Below, piece by piece: positions 53,109-61,426 of a stretch of DNA of 64,000 bases. This DNA is from an uncultured Saprospirales bacterium (GTDB lineage Bacteria; Bacteroidota; Bacteroidia; Chitinophagales; JADIYW01), in contig CALLKF010000096.1 of NCBI GenBank assembly GCA_938008535.1, positions 7,878 through 71,877 of the forward strand. The letters are read 5' to 3'. Position 1 is the first letter of the stretch. Every line of letters begins with the position of its first letter. The notes below the pieces were generated by a model. The model did no database searches and was not told where the DNA came from. It saw only the letters and a program-made list of their open reading frames with translations. The position numbers and the translations under genes were made by a program.

Positions 53109-53627
53109 GTGGAACTCATTAATCAAATTCGTCGATTTATTTTATTGTTTATACTTCGCAGAAAAACAGCGATTTCTAAAAACAGAAATCCTGTTACAAT
53201 ACAACAAGCTAATAAAATCGGCATTTTATTCAATGCAGAAAATATCAAAACCAACGATGTTATTTTAGAATTTTCAAAGCATTTAAAATCGTTACAAAAA
53301 GAAGTACAACTTTTAGGATATTTACCCAAACGAGATTTCGGATTTCAGTATCCATTTCCTTTCATTTCAGAAAAAGACACAAATTGGTATGGCAAGCCAA
53401 AAGGTGGAACATCAGGTTTTTTTATTAATACACCATTCGATTTAATGGTAGATTTTTGCTCAGATGAATGTTTGCCGTTAGAATATATTTCTGGTGTTTC
53501 TTCTTCAAAATTTAGAGTCGGATTTAATAAAGAAATAAATAATGCTAACTATGATTTAATATTAATTCCAAAAGAAAAAAGCGATATTTCTAACTTAATT
53601 CAGAACTTAGAGAAATATTTGAAATAA
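53109..53627 (+). CDS. conserved hypothetical protein upstream of dapA
   Basis: 172 residues from a GTG start (VELINQIRRFILLF). The frame is open to 53076, but that part contains a TATTTTTA promoter-like box. The body, with IGILFNAENI, VQLLGYLPKRDF, NTPFDLMVDFCSDE and SSKFRVGFN, is the type of uncharacterised protein (possibly DUF6913) that precedes dapA in many Bacteroidota. The N-terminal hydrophobic/basic helix could attach to the membrane. Function unknown. Confidence 0.7.
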   Translation: MELINQIRRFILLFILRRKTAISKNRNPVTIQQANKIGILFNAENIKTNDVILEFSKHLKSLQKEVQLLGYLPKRDFGFQYPFPFISEKDTNWYGKPKGGTSGFFINTPFDLMVDFCSDECLPLEYISGVSSSKFRVGFNKEINNANYDLILIPKEKSDISNLIQNLEKYLK

Positions 53628-53629
53628 AA

Positions 53630-53693
53630 AGTAAAGGTGAAAGTGAGAATGAAAGTGTGATAGAACCTAAATCATAAATCGAAAATTGTAAAT
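53630..53693. repeat. heptamer-periodic leader of dapA
   Basis: The 69 bases between the hypothetical gene and dapA fall in 7-bp register. The clearest units are CCTAAAT, CATAAAT, CGAAAAT and TGTAAAT (53666-53693), ending 3 bases before the dapA ATG. The upstream part (AGTAAAG, GTGAAAG, GAAAGTG) is looser. Confidence 0.7.
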
Positions 53694-53696
53694 TTT

Positions 53697-54584
53697 ATGT
53701 TGAATTTAAAAGGCGTTGGTGTAGCATTGGTAACACCATTTAATGAAGAAAAAGAAATCAACTTTAGTGAGTTTGAGAAGGTAGTCAATCACGTGATTGA
53801 AGGTGGTGTTGATTATGTGGTAGTGCTTGGCACTACTGGTGAAGTGGTTACCTTAAATAAGCAAGAAAAACAAGATTTAATTTCAGCGTGTGTTACATAT
53901 ACAAATAAACGAGTGCCTGTAATTGCTGGATTTGGTGGCAATAATACCAAAAGCATTATAGATGATTTAACTTCTTTTGATTTAACTGGTGTTGATGGAA
54001 TTTTATCTGTTTCGCCTTATTATAATAAGCCAACACAAGAAGGAATTTACGAACACTATAAAGCCATTGCTAACAGCACAAATTTGCCAATTATATTATA
54101 CAATGTTCCAGGAAGAACTGCATCCAATATTCGTGCAACAACAACATTGCAATTAGCGAATAATTTTAAAAACATTGTTGCAATAAAAGAAGCTAGCAAT
54201 GATTGGCAACAGATTTTTTGGTTGGCACGCGAGAAACCAGAAGGTTTTTTATTGATAAGTGGAAATGATGATTTAATTGTACCACAAATTTCTATTGGTT
54301 ATGATGGTGTGATTTCTGTAATTGCTAATGCATTGCCAAAACAATTTTCTACAATGGTGCATCAGGCATTATATGGTGATTATACAACTGCCAGAAAAAC
54401 AGTGTATGAATTAGACGAGCTCATCACCTATTTATTTGAGCAAGGAAATCCAGCTGGTGTAAAAGCTGCGATGAAACATTTAGGTGTTTGTGATGATTCT
54501 GTTCGCTTGCCGTTGATGCCAATAAATGCTGACTTGCGCAAGAAAATTGCAGAAAAGGTTGACAGCTTATTTGTGGTTGGTTAA
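53697..54584 (+). CDS. dapA: 4-hydroxy-tetrahydrodipicolinate synthase
   Basis: 295 residues, a TIM barrel. LGTTGEVVTLN (substrate Thr pair), the Tyr in PIILYNVPGRT (about residue 135) and the Schiff-base Lys in VAIKEAS (about 163) are intact. It condenses pyruvate with aspartate semialdehyde on the way to lysine and diaminopimelate. It ends directly against the convergent proline dehydrogenase gene with no gap. Confidence 0.93.
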   Translation: MLNLKGVGVALVTPFNEEKEINFSEFEKVVNHVIEGGVDYVVVLGTTGEVVTLNKQEKQDLISACVTYTNKRVPVIAGFGGNNTKSIIDDLTSFDLTGVDGILSVSPYYNKPTQEGIYEHYKAIANSTNLPIILYNVPGRTASNIRATTTLQLANNFKNIVAIKEASNDWQQIFWLAREKPEGFLLISGNDDLIVPQISIGYDGVISVIANALPKQFSTMVHQALYGDYTTARKTVYELDELITYLFEQGNPAGVKAAMKHLGVCDDSVRLPLMPINADLRKKIAEKVDSLFVVG

Positions 54585-55769
54585 TCACAACACAAACAAC
54601 TTTCTTCTTCTCACTTCATCTTTTAATAGTTTTAATTCGCGACCCATTTGTCCAGAAACACTCGTGTTTTCTTGTGCTCTGCGAATTAAATAAGGTATCA
54701 CATCTTTCACAGGTCCATAAGGCATGTATTTGCTCGAGTTGTAACCAGCTTTAGAAAGATTGAATGTAATGTTGTCGCTCATTCCATACAATTGCGAAAA
54801 GTGTATGTGTGGATGGTTATTCTTTAGTTGATTTTGTTGCATTAATTGAGTAGCTAATAAGGTGCTTTCTTCATTATGTGTAGCAACGCAAATAGCAATA
54901 TGCTCAATATTTTCAATTGCAAATTCTAATGCAAGGTTGTAGTCCTTATCTGTATTTTCTTTGGATGTTTGAATTGGATTTTCGTAATTTAATTTACGAG
55001 CACGAACTTCTTCTTTTTCCATGTAAGCACCACGCACTAATTTTGCAGCATAAATAAAACCAGCTTTTTTTGCTTTTTCAGCAGTAGTTTTAAAAAATTC
55101 CAATCTGTCATTTCTATACAACTGAACCGTGTTGTAAATAATAGGTTTTTGCTTGTTGAATGTAGACATCAAATCAAACGTCAAATCATCTAATGGTTGT
55201 TGAATCCAGCTTTCTTCTGCATCTACAAATAAACTTACATCATTATCAAATGCTAATTGTGCAATACCATAAATTCGTTTTTTAGATTTCTCTAAAATGA
55301 AATTTTCTTCTGAAGATAATGGCTCATTTGCATGCATTTTTTCTAAAATACTAAATGGAATTAAACCGGTAAATTTTGAACAAACGATACCAACTGCATC
55401 GTAATTTTTTGCAAATAAAATTGCCTGTTTTATGGCGTTTTCTGTTCTATTGAAATCTTCTTCTTCTTCTTTTCCTTCTACACCATAATCCAAAATTGCC
55501 TGAACGCCAAATTCGTAAAGGTTATTTATTTTCTTAGTAGCATCTTCCAAAGTGTCGCCACCACAAAAAGTAGCATATATAGTTGGACGCATTCCAATTG
55601 CAATCGGTGTTTTAATTCCTAAATTCATTAATTTGGATGCTGTATTGGTGCCGAATTTTACCAACCAACTTTGATTAATTAAGCGAAAAATCTGATAATC
55701 ACGAACGAGTGAATTATTTGATTTGTGGGCAAAAGCAGTTTTAGTATCATTAAAATTGAGAGTGGTCAT
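54585..55769 (-). CDS. proline dehydrogenase
   Basis: 394 residues from MTTLNFND. This is a single-domain PRODH with the flavin and proline motifs FVDAEESWIQ, AAKLVRGAYMEKE, QLYGMSDN, YMPYGPV and YLIRRAQEN. It oxidises proline to pyrroline-5-carboxylate; no P5C dehydrogenase domain is fused. A frame from 55790 would add MTNIKLP, but those codons are part of a 7-bp repeat array (55763-55797), so the later Met is preferred. Confidence 0.88.
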   Translation of the reverse strand: MTTLNFNDTKTAFAHKSNNSLVRDYQIFRLINQSWLVKFGTNTASKLMNLGIKTPIAIGMRPTIYATFCGGDTLEDATKKINNLYEFGVQAILDYGVEGKEEEEDFNRTENAIKQAILFAKNYDAVGIVCSKFTGLIPFSILEKMHANEPLSSEENFILEKSKKRIYGIAQLAFDNDVSLFVDAEESWIQQPLDDLTFDLMSTFNKQKPIIYNTVQLYRNDRLEFFKTTAEKAKKAGFIYAAKLVRGAYMEKEEVRARKLNYENPIQTSKENTDKDYNLALEFAIENIEHIAICVATHNEESTLLATQLMQQNQLKNNHPHIHFSQLYGMSDNITFNLSKAGYNSSKYMPYGPVKDVIPYLIRRAQENTSVSGQMGRELKLLKDEVRRRKLFVL

Positions 55770-55797
55770 TGGTAATTTGATATTAGTCATTAGACAT
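55763..55797. repeat. heptamer array over the start of the proline dehydrogenase gene
   Basis: Units TGGTCAT, TGGTAAT, TTGATAT, TAGTCAT and TAGACAT in exact register. The array includes the chosen start codon and an in-frame earlier ATG at 55790. The minus-strand unit ATGACTA matches the array before coaBC. Confidence 0.85.
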
Positions 55798-55844
55798 TCG
55801 TAAGAAAAGATTGAGCAAAACTATTAATTTTTTTTGACATAGAA

Positions 55845-56579
55845 CTATTGACTATTCCATATTTGCCAACTTCGTTCTGCTTGCAAGTATAACATTTCTA
55901 AACCGTTTTTTGTTTGTGCGCCATGCAACTTTCCTTCCTTTAAAAATTGTGTTTCTTCTGGATTGTAAATTAAATCGTATAGTAAATGGTTGTCAGTGAT
56001 AGCATTGTATGGAATATCTGGTGCGTTGTTTACATTTGGATACATACCGATTGGCGTTGTATTAATGATGAGTTTTGAGTGATGTATAATGAGTTGATTG
56101 ACTTCTTCATAAGAAATAGTTTTCTCACTTTTATATCGAGAAACATATTGTAATGAAATTCCTAATTTTTTTAAAACATATTCCACCGCTTTAGATGCGC
56201 CACCAGTTCCAAGAATTAATGCTTGTGCATGATGTTGTTTTAGTAAAGGTTTCAAACTCATTTCAAATCCATAGCAATCAGTATTGTAGCCAATTGTTTT
56301 TCCATTGATAAATTTAATCGTATTCACAGCACCAATATTTGCTGCAGTTTCATCGAGTTCATTTAAATAAGGAATTATTTTTTCTTTGTACGGAATCGTA
56401 ACATTTAAACCAACAAAATTTTTATGCGTATTACATAATTCAACAAAATCTTCTATTTTTTCTAAAGGAAAAATATCGTATTTGGAATCAACAATATTTT
56501 CTTTCTGAAATTTTTCAGTAAAATATCCTTTAGAAAAAGAATGTGATAACGGATAACCTATTAAGCCGAATTGTTTCAT
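55845..56579 (-). CDS. aroE: shikimate dehydrogenase
   Basis: 244 residues from MKQFGLIGYPLSHSFSKGYF, the Bacteroidota form of the AroE opening. NVTIPYKEKI holds the catalytic Lys, GAVNTIKF and YNTDCYGF the Asp, and LGTGGASKAVEYVL the NADP-binding turn. It reduces dehydroshikimate in aromatic amino-acid synthesis. A longer frame to 56615 encodes MILKILYLDSNN from a 7-bp repetitive segment and is rejected. Confidence 0.9.
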   Translation of the reverse strand: MKQFGLIGYPLSHSFSKGYFTEKFQKENIVDSKYDIFPLEKIEDFVELCNTHKNFVGLNVTIPYKEKIIPYLNELDETAANIGAVNTIKFINGKTIGYNTDCYGFEMSLKPLLKQHHAQALILGTGGASKAVEYVLKKLGISLQYVSRYKSEKTISYEEVNQLIIHHSKLIINTTPIGMYPNVNNAPDIPYNAITDNHLLYDLIYNPEETQFLKEGKLHGAQTKNGLEMLYLQAERSWQIWNSQ

Positions 56580-56585
56580 ATTATT

Positions 56586-56620
56586 AGAATCAAGATACAA
56601 GATTTTTAGAATCAAGATTT
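56586..56620. repeat. heptamer-periodic leader of aroE
   Basis: AGAATCA, AGATACA, AGATTTT, TAGAATC and AAGATTT in 7-bp steps, immediately upstream of the aroE start (minus strand). Less regular than the others. Confidence 0.6.
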
Positions 56621-56639
56621 ATGTTTAGTTGCAAATTTA

Positions 56640-57884
56640 TCATCCAAAGAAAATATAACAAACTAAAATACTCAACACAATACTTACTAACTCTGCAAAC
56701 AAACTCGTAGCTACCACATAACGTGTTTTTTTGATGGCAACTGAACCAAAGTAAACTGCTAAAACATAGAATGTAGTATCGTGGCTGCTGTTAAAAATTC
56801 CAGCCAATCTTCCTGCAAAACTATCAACGCCTAAACCAATCGGATTTTTGGGATCGATCAATTCTGCCATCAATCCTTTGGCACCACCACCACTAAATGG
56901 TTTCATAATAGCAACAGGCAATGCATCTACAAAACGCGTATCAAAACCTAATGAGTTAAACAAGTATTTAGCACCGCTAATAATGGTTGTCATACCACCA
57001 GAGGCACGGAAAACAGATATGGCAACCAACATCGCAACTAAGTACGGAATAATTTTTACAGCAACTTCAAATCCTTCTTTTGCACCATCGATAAAGGAAT
57101 CATACACATCAACTTTTCTGTAAAAAGCCAATGCAATAAAAGAAATGATAACAGAAAAAATAATAAAACCGCCTAAATTATTACTAACAATTTCCATTTT
57201 TTCTTTCGACATCGAACTGAATAAATACGTCAAACCAGCAACAAATGCTATCATTCCAGCAATCCAAACTGTTAGAACAAAATCCCATTTTATTTTTTGG
57301 ATGAAAGTGCATAAAATCAATCCAGAAATCATTCCGCCATAAGTAGCAATTAATAAAGGAATAAAAATATCAGTTGGATTGGCAGCGTTTGCACTTGCGC
57401 GAAACGCAATAATACTTACAGGAATAATGGTGAAACCAGCAGTGTTCAATGTCAAAAACATAATCATCGCATTCGATGCTGATTCTTTATCAGGATTGAT
57501 GGCTTGCAATTCTTTCATTGCTTTTAAACCGAATGGCGTTGCTGCATTATCCAAACCCAACATATTGGCCGAATAATTCATTAAAATGCTGCCCATTGCT
57601 GGATGGTTTTTGGGTATTTCAGGAAATAAGCGGCTGAAAAATGGTGTAATTAATCTGGAAAAAATGGCAATCGCACCGCCTCTTTCGCCAATACGCATAA
57701 TACCTAACCAAAAGCACATCGCACCAGTTAAACCAATCGATAATTCAAACGCAGTTTTGGCTGAATCTGTAATGGCATTTACAGTTGCAGGCATTACGGT
57801 GTAATCGTGCTGAAAAATTACTTTGAATAAAATAATAATGAAAGACAAAACGAAAAATAAAATCCAGATAATATTTAATACCAT
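56640..57884 (-). CDS. SpmA-SpmB fusion (nucleoside-recognition membrane protein)
   Basis: 414 residues, about ten membrane segments. The N-terminal half resembles SpmA (MCFWLGIMRIGERGG, NYSANMLGLDNAATPFGLKA). The C-terminal half resembles SpmB (SGGMTTIISG, PVAIMKPFSGGGAKGLM, NSSHDTTFYVLAVYFGSVAI). Both halves carry the Gate/nucleoside-recognition fold. In Bacillus the separate proteins affect spore core dehydration; in non-sporing Bacteroidota the role is unknown, perhaps transport. Inner membrane. Confidence 0.85.
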   Translation of the reverse strand: MVLNIIWILFFVLSFIIILFKVIFQHDYTVMPATVNAITDSAKTAFELSIGLTGAMCFWLGIMRIGERGGAIAIFSRLITPFFSRLFPEIPKNHPAMGSILMNYSANMLGLDNAATPFGLKAMKELQAINPDKESASNAMIMFLTLNTAGFTIIPVSIIAFRASANAANPTDIFIPLLIATYGGMISGLILCTFIQKIKWDFVLTVWIAGMIAFVAGLTYLFSSMSKEKMEIVSNNLGGFIIFSVIISFIALAFYRKVDVYDSFIDGAKEGFEVAVKIIPYLVAMLVAISVFRASGGMTTIISGAKYLFNSLGFDTRFVDALPVAIMKPFSGGGAKGLMAELIDPKNPIGLGVDSFAGRLAGIFNSSHDTTFYVLAVYFGSVAIKKTRYVVATSLFAELVSIVLSILVCYIFFG

Positions 57885-57910
57885 GCGTTTAATTTATGAC
57901 GTACAATTTA

Positions 57911-57918
57911 CAAAATTA
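57911..57918 (-). promoter_or_regulatory. -7 box (TAATTTTG) of the SpmAB gene
   Basis: Minus-strand TAnnTTTG box, 26 bases before the start at 57884. It partly overlaps the palindrome at 57915-57948. Confidence 0.45.
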
Positions 57919-57948
57919 ATTAGCTAATTCGTTAATTAGCTAATTAAT
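57915..57948. promoter_or_regulatory. palindrome between divergent SpmAB and smpB
   Basis: ATTAATTAGCTAA (57915-57927) and TTAGCTAATTAAT (57936-57948) are perfect inverted arms around TTCGTTAA. It sits between two divergent promoters, so it could be an operator for both genes. It may also be part of the A/T-rich repeat family. Confidence 0.5.
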
Positions 57949-57951
57949 CAA

Positions 57952-57959
57952 TAAATTTG
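57952..57959 (+). promoter_or_regulatory. smpB -7 box (TAAATTTG)
   Basis: Perfect TAnnTTTG box, 4 bases before the GTG start of smpB, suggesting a leaderless message. Confidence 0.55.
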
Positions 57960-57963
57960 TTGC

Positions 57964-58428
57964 GTGAGTAAGAAATATGAATTGCCAGAAATAGTGAACC
58001 GCAAAGCGAAGTTCAACTACGAATTTATTGATACGTATAAAGCTGGCATGGTTTTAACCGGAACCGAAATTAAATCAATAAAAGAAGGCAAAGTAAATTT
58101 AGGCGATAGTTTTTGTTATTTGAGAAATGGCGAAATGTGGTTGAAAAATCTGCATATTTCATTGTATAATTTTGGTAGTTACGCGAACCACGAACCGATG
58201 CGTTTGCGAAAATTATTACTCAACAAAAAAGAAATAAAAAAATTAGAAGGCAAAATTAAAGAGAAAGGTTTAACGATTGTGCCTTATAAAATTTTCTTTA
58301 GTGAACGTGGTTTGGCAAAAATTGAAATTCATTTAGCAAAAGGGAAAAAAGCGTACGACAAACGCGAAAGCATTAAAGAACGCGACACGAACAAAGAAAT
58401 TCAACGCGTGAAGAAAGAGTTGCGTTAG
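57964..58428 (+). CDS. smpB: SsrA-binding protein SmpB
   Basis: 154 residues with a GTG start. The beta-barrel core is recognisable from VNRKAKFNYEFIDTYKAGMV, LTGTEIKSIKEGKVNLGDSF and HISLYNFGSY. The basic C-terminal tail KAYDKRESIKERDTNKEIQR is the part that enters the ribosomal mRNA channel during trans-translation. Partner of tmRNA, which is not in this window. Upstream is a palindrome and a -7 box almost touching the start codon. Confidence 0.93.
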   Translation: MSKKYELPEIVNRKAKFNYEFIDTYKAGMVLTGTEIKSIKEGKVNLGDSFCYLRNGEMWLKNLHISLYNFGSYANHEPMRLRKLLLNKKEIKKLEGKIKEKGLTIVPYKIFFSERGLAKIEIHLAKGKKAYDKRESIKERDTNKEIQRVKKELR

Positions 58429-58474
58429 TAATTTTATTCTTTTTAAATCCACTAATAATTTATTACATTTAAGT

Positions 58475-59008
58475 ATGCTAAAACAATTGATTTGCATCGG
58501 TCTTTTATGTTGCTTTATTTTCTGTAACGCAGATGTGCCTGGAAATAAACCGCGTCCAAGTTATGATGTGACAATTACAGGTTTGAAAGAATACAGCGAT
58601 TATACATTTTATTCTCAAAGCGATTATGGTGAAAAACAAGCATTGAAAGACAGTGCATCATTTGCTGTTCGAGGTGGTTTTGGCGCACCAATATGTCAGA
58701 ATATTTGGGCTTTCAATAATAAAACAAAACAATACACTGACACACTTTATTTTTGCAGCGGCGACCACAATAATTCCATGATAATTTTGGTGCATATTGC
58801 AGGCAAGCATCTGACATATGTGAAAAAAGGTCCAGTAAAAAAATCAAAGAAAATGAATCAGCACATAAATATAGTTGGCGATATTTATTCTAATAACAAT
58901 CAGTTAATTATGTATGCAATTTCCGGATTGAGTTTTTTATTATTAATTGCTATGGTTTTTATTATTTGGAAAAAGAATAAGGAAGCAAAACTTCAAAAGT
59001 GTATATGA
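58475..59008 (+). CDS. single-pass membrane protein A of the unknown operon
   Basis: 177 residues. A signal peptide ends near FCNADVP. An outward domain of about 110 residues follows (YDVTITGLKEYSDYTFYSQS ... IWAFNNKTKQYTDTLYF), then one membrane segment (about 143-165, ISGLSFLLLIAMVFIIW) and a basic tail KKNKEAKLQK. It resembles the 187-residue protein encoded at 59503 in layout and in the SDYTFY...VWAINKETK-like region, so the two are probably paralogues. ATGA overlap with the next gene. No family recognised. Confidence 0.7.
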   Translation: MLKQLICIGLLCCFIFCNADVPGNKPRPSYDVTITGLKEYSDYTFYSQSDYGEKQALKDSASFAVRGGFGAPICQNIWAFNNKTKQYTDTLYFCSGDHNNSMIILVHIAGKHLTYVKKGPVKKSKKMNQHINIVGDIYSNNNQLIMYAISGLSFLLLIAMVFIIWKKNKEAKLQKCI

Positions 59009-59148
59009 AAAGTTTTTTCGTTTTATTAGATGAACCATCACCATTTTTTATTGGTGGAAACGCACTCATTCCGTTGGTTGCCATTGCATTTACAGCACTT
59101 ATTATTTTCGGTGTGATTTTTTATTTTAGAAAAAAGAAAAATATATAA
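59005..59148 (+). CDS. 47-residue membrane microprotein
   Basis: Starts in the ATGA overlap with the preceding gene. Layout: MKSFFVLLDEPSPFF, one membrane helix (ALIPLVAIAFTALIIFGVIF) and a basic RKKKN tail. There is no separate signal peptide. Its tight coupling to both neighbours argues that it is real. Function unknown. Confidence 0.6.
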   Translation: MKSFFVLLDEPSPFFIGGNALIPLVAIAFTALIIFGVIFYFRKKKNI

Positions 59149-59149
59149 C

Positions 59150-59305
59150 ATGATTTTGCTGGATCCAGTTGTTACAAACGAAACTTTTGCTGCATCAAAT
59201 CAAAATAAATTTCTTTTAATTTCAATAATTTCTTTAATTTTATTAATTGGAATCTTTTTCACTTTCAGAAATTTGAAAAATAAAAACAATTCCAATCGAT
59301 TTTAA
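59150..59305 (+). CDS. 51-residue membrane microprotein
   Basis: Begins one base after the previous stop. A short polar N-terminus (LLDPVVTNETFAASNQN), one membrane helix (FLLISIISLILLIGIFFTF) and a polar, Asn- and Lys-rich tail. The LLD[EP]P-like start recalls the preceding microprotein. Function unknown. Confidence 0.55.
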   Translation: MILLDPVVTNETFAASNQNKFLLISIISLILLIGIFFTFRNLKNKNNSNRF

Positions 59306-59315
59306 ATTAGACAAC

Positions 59316-59516
59316 ATGATAAAAAAAATAGTTTCATCATTACTTTTATTTGTGTTTATATCAGTTTCATTTGCCGATATTCCAACAGATGCAAATGGTT
59401 ACAATATCGATCCAAATGCGTTTAATTATTTACCATTAACACTTGGTCTTCTTTTTGCCATCGGTTCTTCAATAGCTTATTTCACTTATAAAAACCAAAA
59501 AAATGCAGTTCAATAA
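59316..59516 (+). CDS. 66-residue signal-anchor membrane protein
   Basis: A signal peptide ending SFADIP, a 15-residue polar linker, one membrane helix (LPLTLGLLFAIGSSIAYFTY) and a basic tail. The residues after cleavage, (D/N)(V/I/M)P, recur in the 58475 and 59503 products. It overlaps the next gene by 14 bases. Confidence 0.6.
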   Translation: MIKKIVSSLLLFVFISVSFADIPTDANGYNIDPNAFNYLPLTLGLLFAIGSSIAYFTYKNQKNAVQ

Positions 59517-60066
59517 AATCCTACTTTTACTTTTAGCGTTCGTTATTGGCAACACCTTGTTTGCAAATATGCCACCACCACAATATCATCCAGTGACCAA
59601 ATATTATTTTGGAAATATTGATTCGTTGGCTGCGTATAAATTTTATGTAAAAAATTCGGAAAATGGAAAAACGTATAAAATAAAACAAAACGCGGTTTTC
59701 GAAGTATATCCAAATGAGAAAGATGGACCAAGCAATAAGTTAGAAGTTTGGGCAATTAACAAAGAAACAAAATTGCAAAGCAACACTATTTCGTTGTATG
59801 TGAAAGAATCGATGAAGCCATTAGAAGAAAACACTGCGCACTATGCAGTTACTTTATCTTTTGATAAAAACAAAGTATTGACTTCTGACTTTTTAATGTT
59901 AACTCCGAAATGTTACTCTAAAAATGACAAAGAATTTATGCCAGTTATTACATTAAACAAACCAAATAACAATAACCTTTTTCCAATACTATCCTTTGCC
60001 GCTATTTTGTTGTTGACTATTATTTACTTTACTACAAAACGCCAACAAAGAAAGGTGTATGTATAA
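59503..60066 (+). CDS. single-pass membrane protein B of the unknown operon
   Basis: 187 residues. A signal peptide ending LFANMP and an outward beta-rich domain (SLAAYKFYVKNSENGKTYKI ... LEVWAINKETKLQSNTISLY) are followed by one membrane helix (about 158-178) and a KRQQRK tail. It is the apparent paralogue of the 58475 product. It overlaps the following gene by 8 bases. No known domain recognised. Confidence 0.68.
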   Translation: MQFNKILLLLLAFVIGNTLFANMPPPQYHPVTKYYFGNIDSLAAYKFYVKNSENGKTYKIKQNAVFEVYPNEKDGPSNKLEVWAINKETKLQSNTISLYVKESMKPLEENTAHYAVTLSFDKNKVLTSDFLMLTPKCYSKNDKEFMPVITLNKPNNNNLFPILSFAAILLLTIIYFTTKRQQRKVYV

Positions 60067-60367
60067 GTATTTGTTGCTCACAATGCTAATTGAAATTCCG
60101 ATTTATTTTTTGTTTGTTAGAGAAAAAATTGCGTATTCGATTTTAATTTTGGTTTTAGCAAATTGTTTCACTTGGCCAATTTTAAATATCTTATTTCACA
60201 ACACACATATTCATTTATTGCTTTTAGAAACAGGCGTTACTGTTGTTGAAGCATTTATCATTTGTTTTTTTTTAGAACAAAAATTTTCAAAAGCGTTGGT
60301 AATTTCATTTATACAAAATGTAGTTACTACTTTTATTGGTGTTTGGATCAATCATATAAAATTGTAA
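60059..60367 (+). CDS. small polytopic membrane protein
   Basis: 102 residues, nearly all hydrophobic, probably four helices: MYKYLLLTMLIEIPIYFLF, AYSILILVLANCFTWPIL, LLLLETGVTVVEAFIICFF and ALVISFIQNVVTTFIGVWI. Embedded Glu residues (IEIP, LETGVTVVEAF) and a Pro are notable. Coupled to both neighbours. Family not recognised. Confidence 0.62.
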   Translation: MYKYLLLTMLIEIPIYFLFVREKIAYSILILVLANCFTWPILNILFHNTHIHLLLLETGVTVVEAFIICFFLEQKFSKALVISFIQNVVTTFIGVWINHIKL

Positions 60368-60376
60368 AAATTAAAC

Positions 60377-61426
60377 TTGAGTAATAAATACAAAATAGCA
60401 ACTATTTATGGTGCAGCACATGGCATCAATGATTTTATTGCAGGTTTTTTATTAGCAATTTTAGCATATCAATCAACCAACTCAACAGCAAATTCCATTG
60501 CGTTTTTGTTGTATAGCGTTATAGCGTTTGGTGGTCAATTGCCAGCAGGAATTTTAGTAGACAAAACACAAAACATTAAATCATTTTCGTTGATTGCTTT
60601 GTGGTTGATGATTGTGGCTATTGCATTATCATGCTTTTCTATTTTTACAGCTATCGTTTTTAGCGGTCTCGCATCAGCATTTATTCATGTATGTGGTGGC
60701 GCAGCATGTTATGTTTCAGAACAAAAAAATGTAACCATTGCTGGTATTTTCACTTCACCAGGTGTAGTTGGTTTAATAGTTGGCGGCATTGCTGGAACCA
60801 TGCATTTCAATTATTTCTATTTATTTATTTTGCCAATTGCACTGTTGATTTTTTTATTGAGCAGAATAACCATTCCAGCTTATTCAATCATAAATAAAAA
60901 TAACAACGAATTGCAATTATTAGATACACATGATTTTTTTATGTTGATTTTATTACTGGCAATCGCATTTCGTTCTTTGATATGGAACGTGTTGCACATG
61001 ATGTGTTACAGCGACACTAACTGGTTGTTAGCTATTGCGTTTTCAGCTGGTTTCGGCAAATTAGCTGGTGGTTTTATTTCAGACAAAGTAAACTGGAAAA
61101 AGTTCGTTTTCATCACCACGCTTGGTGCTGCTGTATTTTTGAATATTGGGAAAAATGTATTGCCAATATTTTGCATTGGTGTCGCGTTGCTACAAAGTGC
61201 CGTACCAATTACATTATTGTTGATGCAAAATTTTCTACGAAACAGTCCAGCTACAGCAACAGGTTTATCACTTGGTGTAGCTATTGCGTTGGCAGGTTTG
61301 CCTACTTATTTGCAACAATTCAGACAAATACAGAACAACAAGTTAGTCTTTCTTGTTTTTAGCATGTTCTTTTTGCTATCAAATATTTGGACGGTTTGGC
61401 GAATTAAAAAATCATCATTCACCTAA
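60377..61426 (+). CDS. MFS-like transporter closing the operon
   Basis: 349 residues from a TTG start (no ATG nearby), ten to twelve membrane helices. YGAAHGINDFIAGFLLAILA and GGQLPAGILVDKTQNIKSF resemble the first helices and the loop 2-3 motif of the major facilitator superfamily. GFGKLAGGFISDKVNWKKF repeats that motif in the second half. The substrate is unknown. Nine bases after the 102-residue membrane protein. Its 3' end overlaps the convergent DoxX gene by 12 bases. Confidence 0.72.
   Translation: MSNKYKIATIYGAAHGINDFIAGFLLAILAYQSTNSTANSIAFLLYSVIAFGGQLPAGILVDKTQNIKSFSLIALWLMIVAIALSCFSIFTAIVFSGLASAFIHVCGGAACYVSEQKNVTIAGIFTSPGVVGLIVGGIAGTMHFNYFYLFILPIALLIFLLSRITIPAYSIINKNNNELQLLDTHDFFMLILLLAIAFRSLIWNVLHMMCYSDTNWLLAIAFSAGFGKLAGGFISDKVNWKKFVFITTLGAAVFLNIGKNVLPIFCIGVALLQSAVPITLLLMQNFLRNSPATATGLSLGVAIALAGLPTYLQQFRQIQNNKLVFLVFSMFFLLSNIWTVWRIKKSSFT

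Noticed and set aside
56580..56615. Longer N-terminus of aroE
   Set aside because: MILKILYLDSNN is the translation of a 7-bp repetitive segment, and AroE begins at MKQFGLIGYPLSHS.
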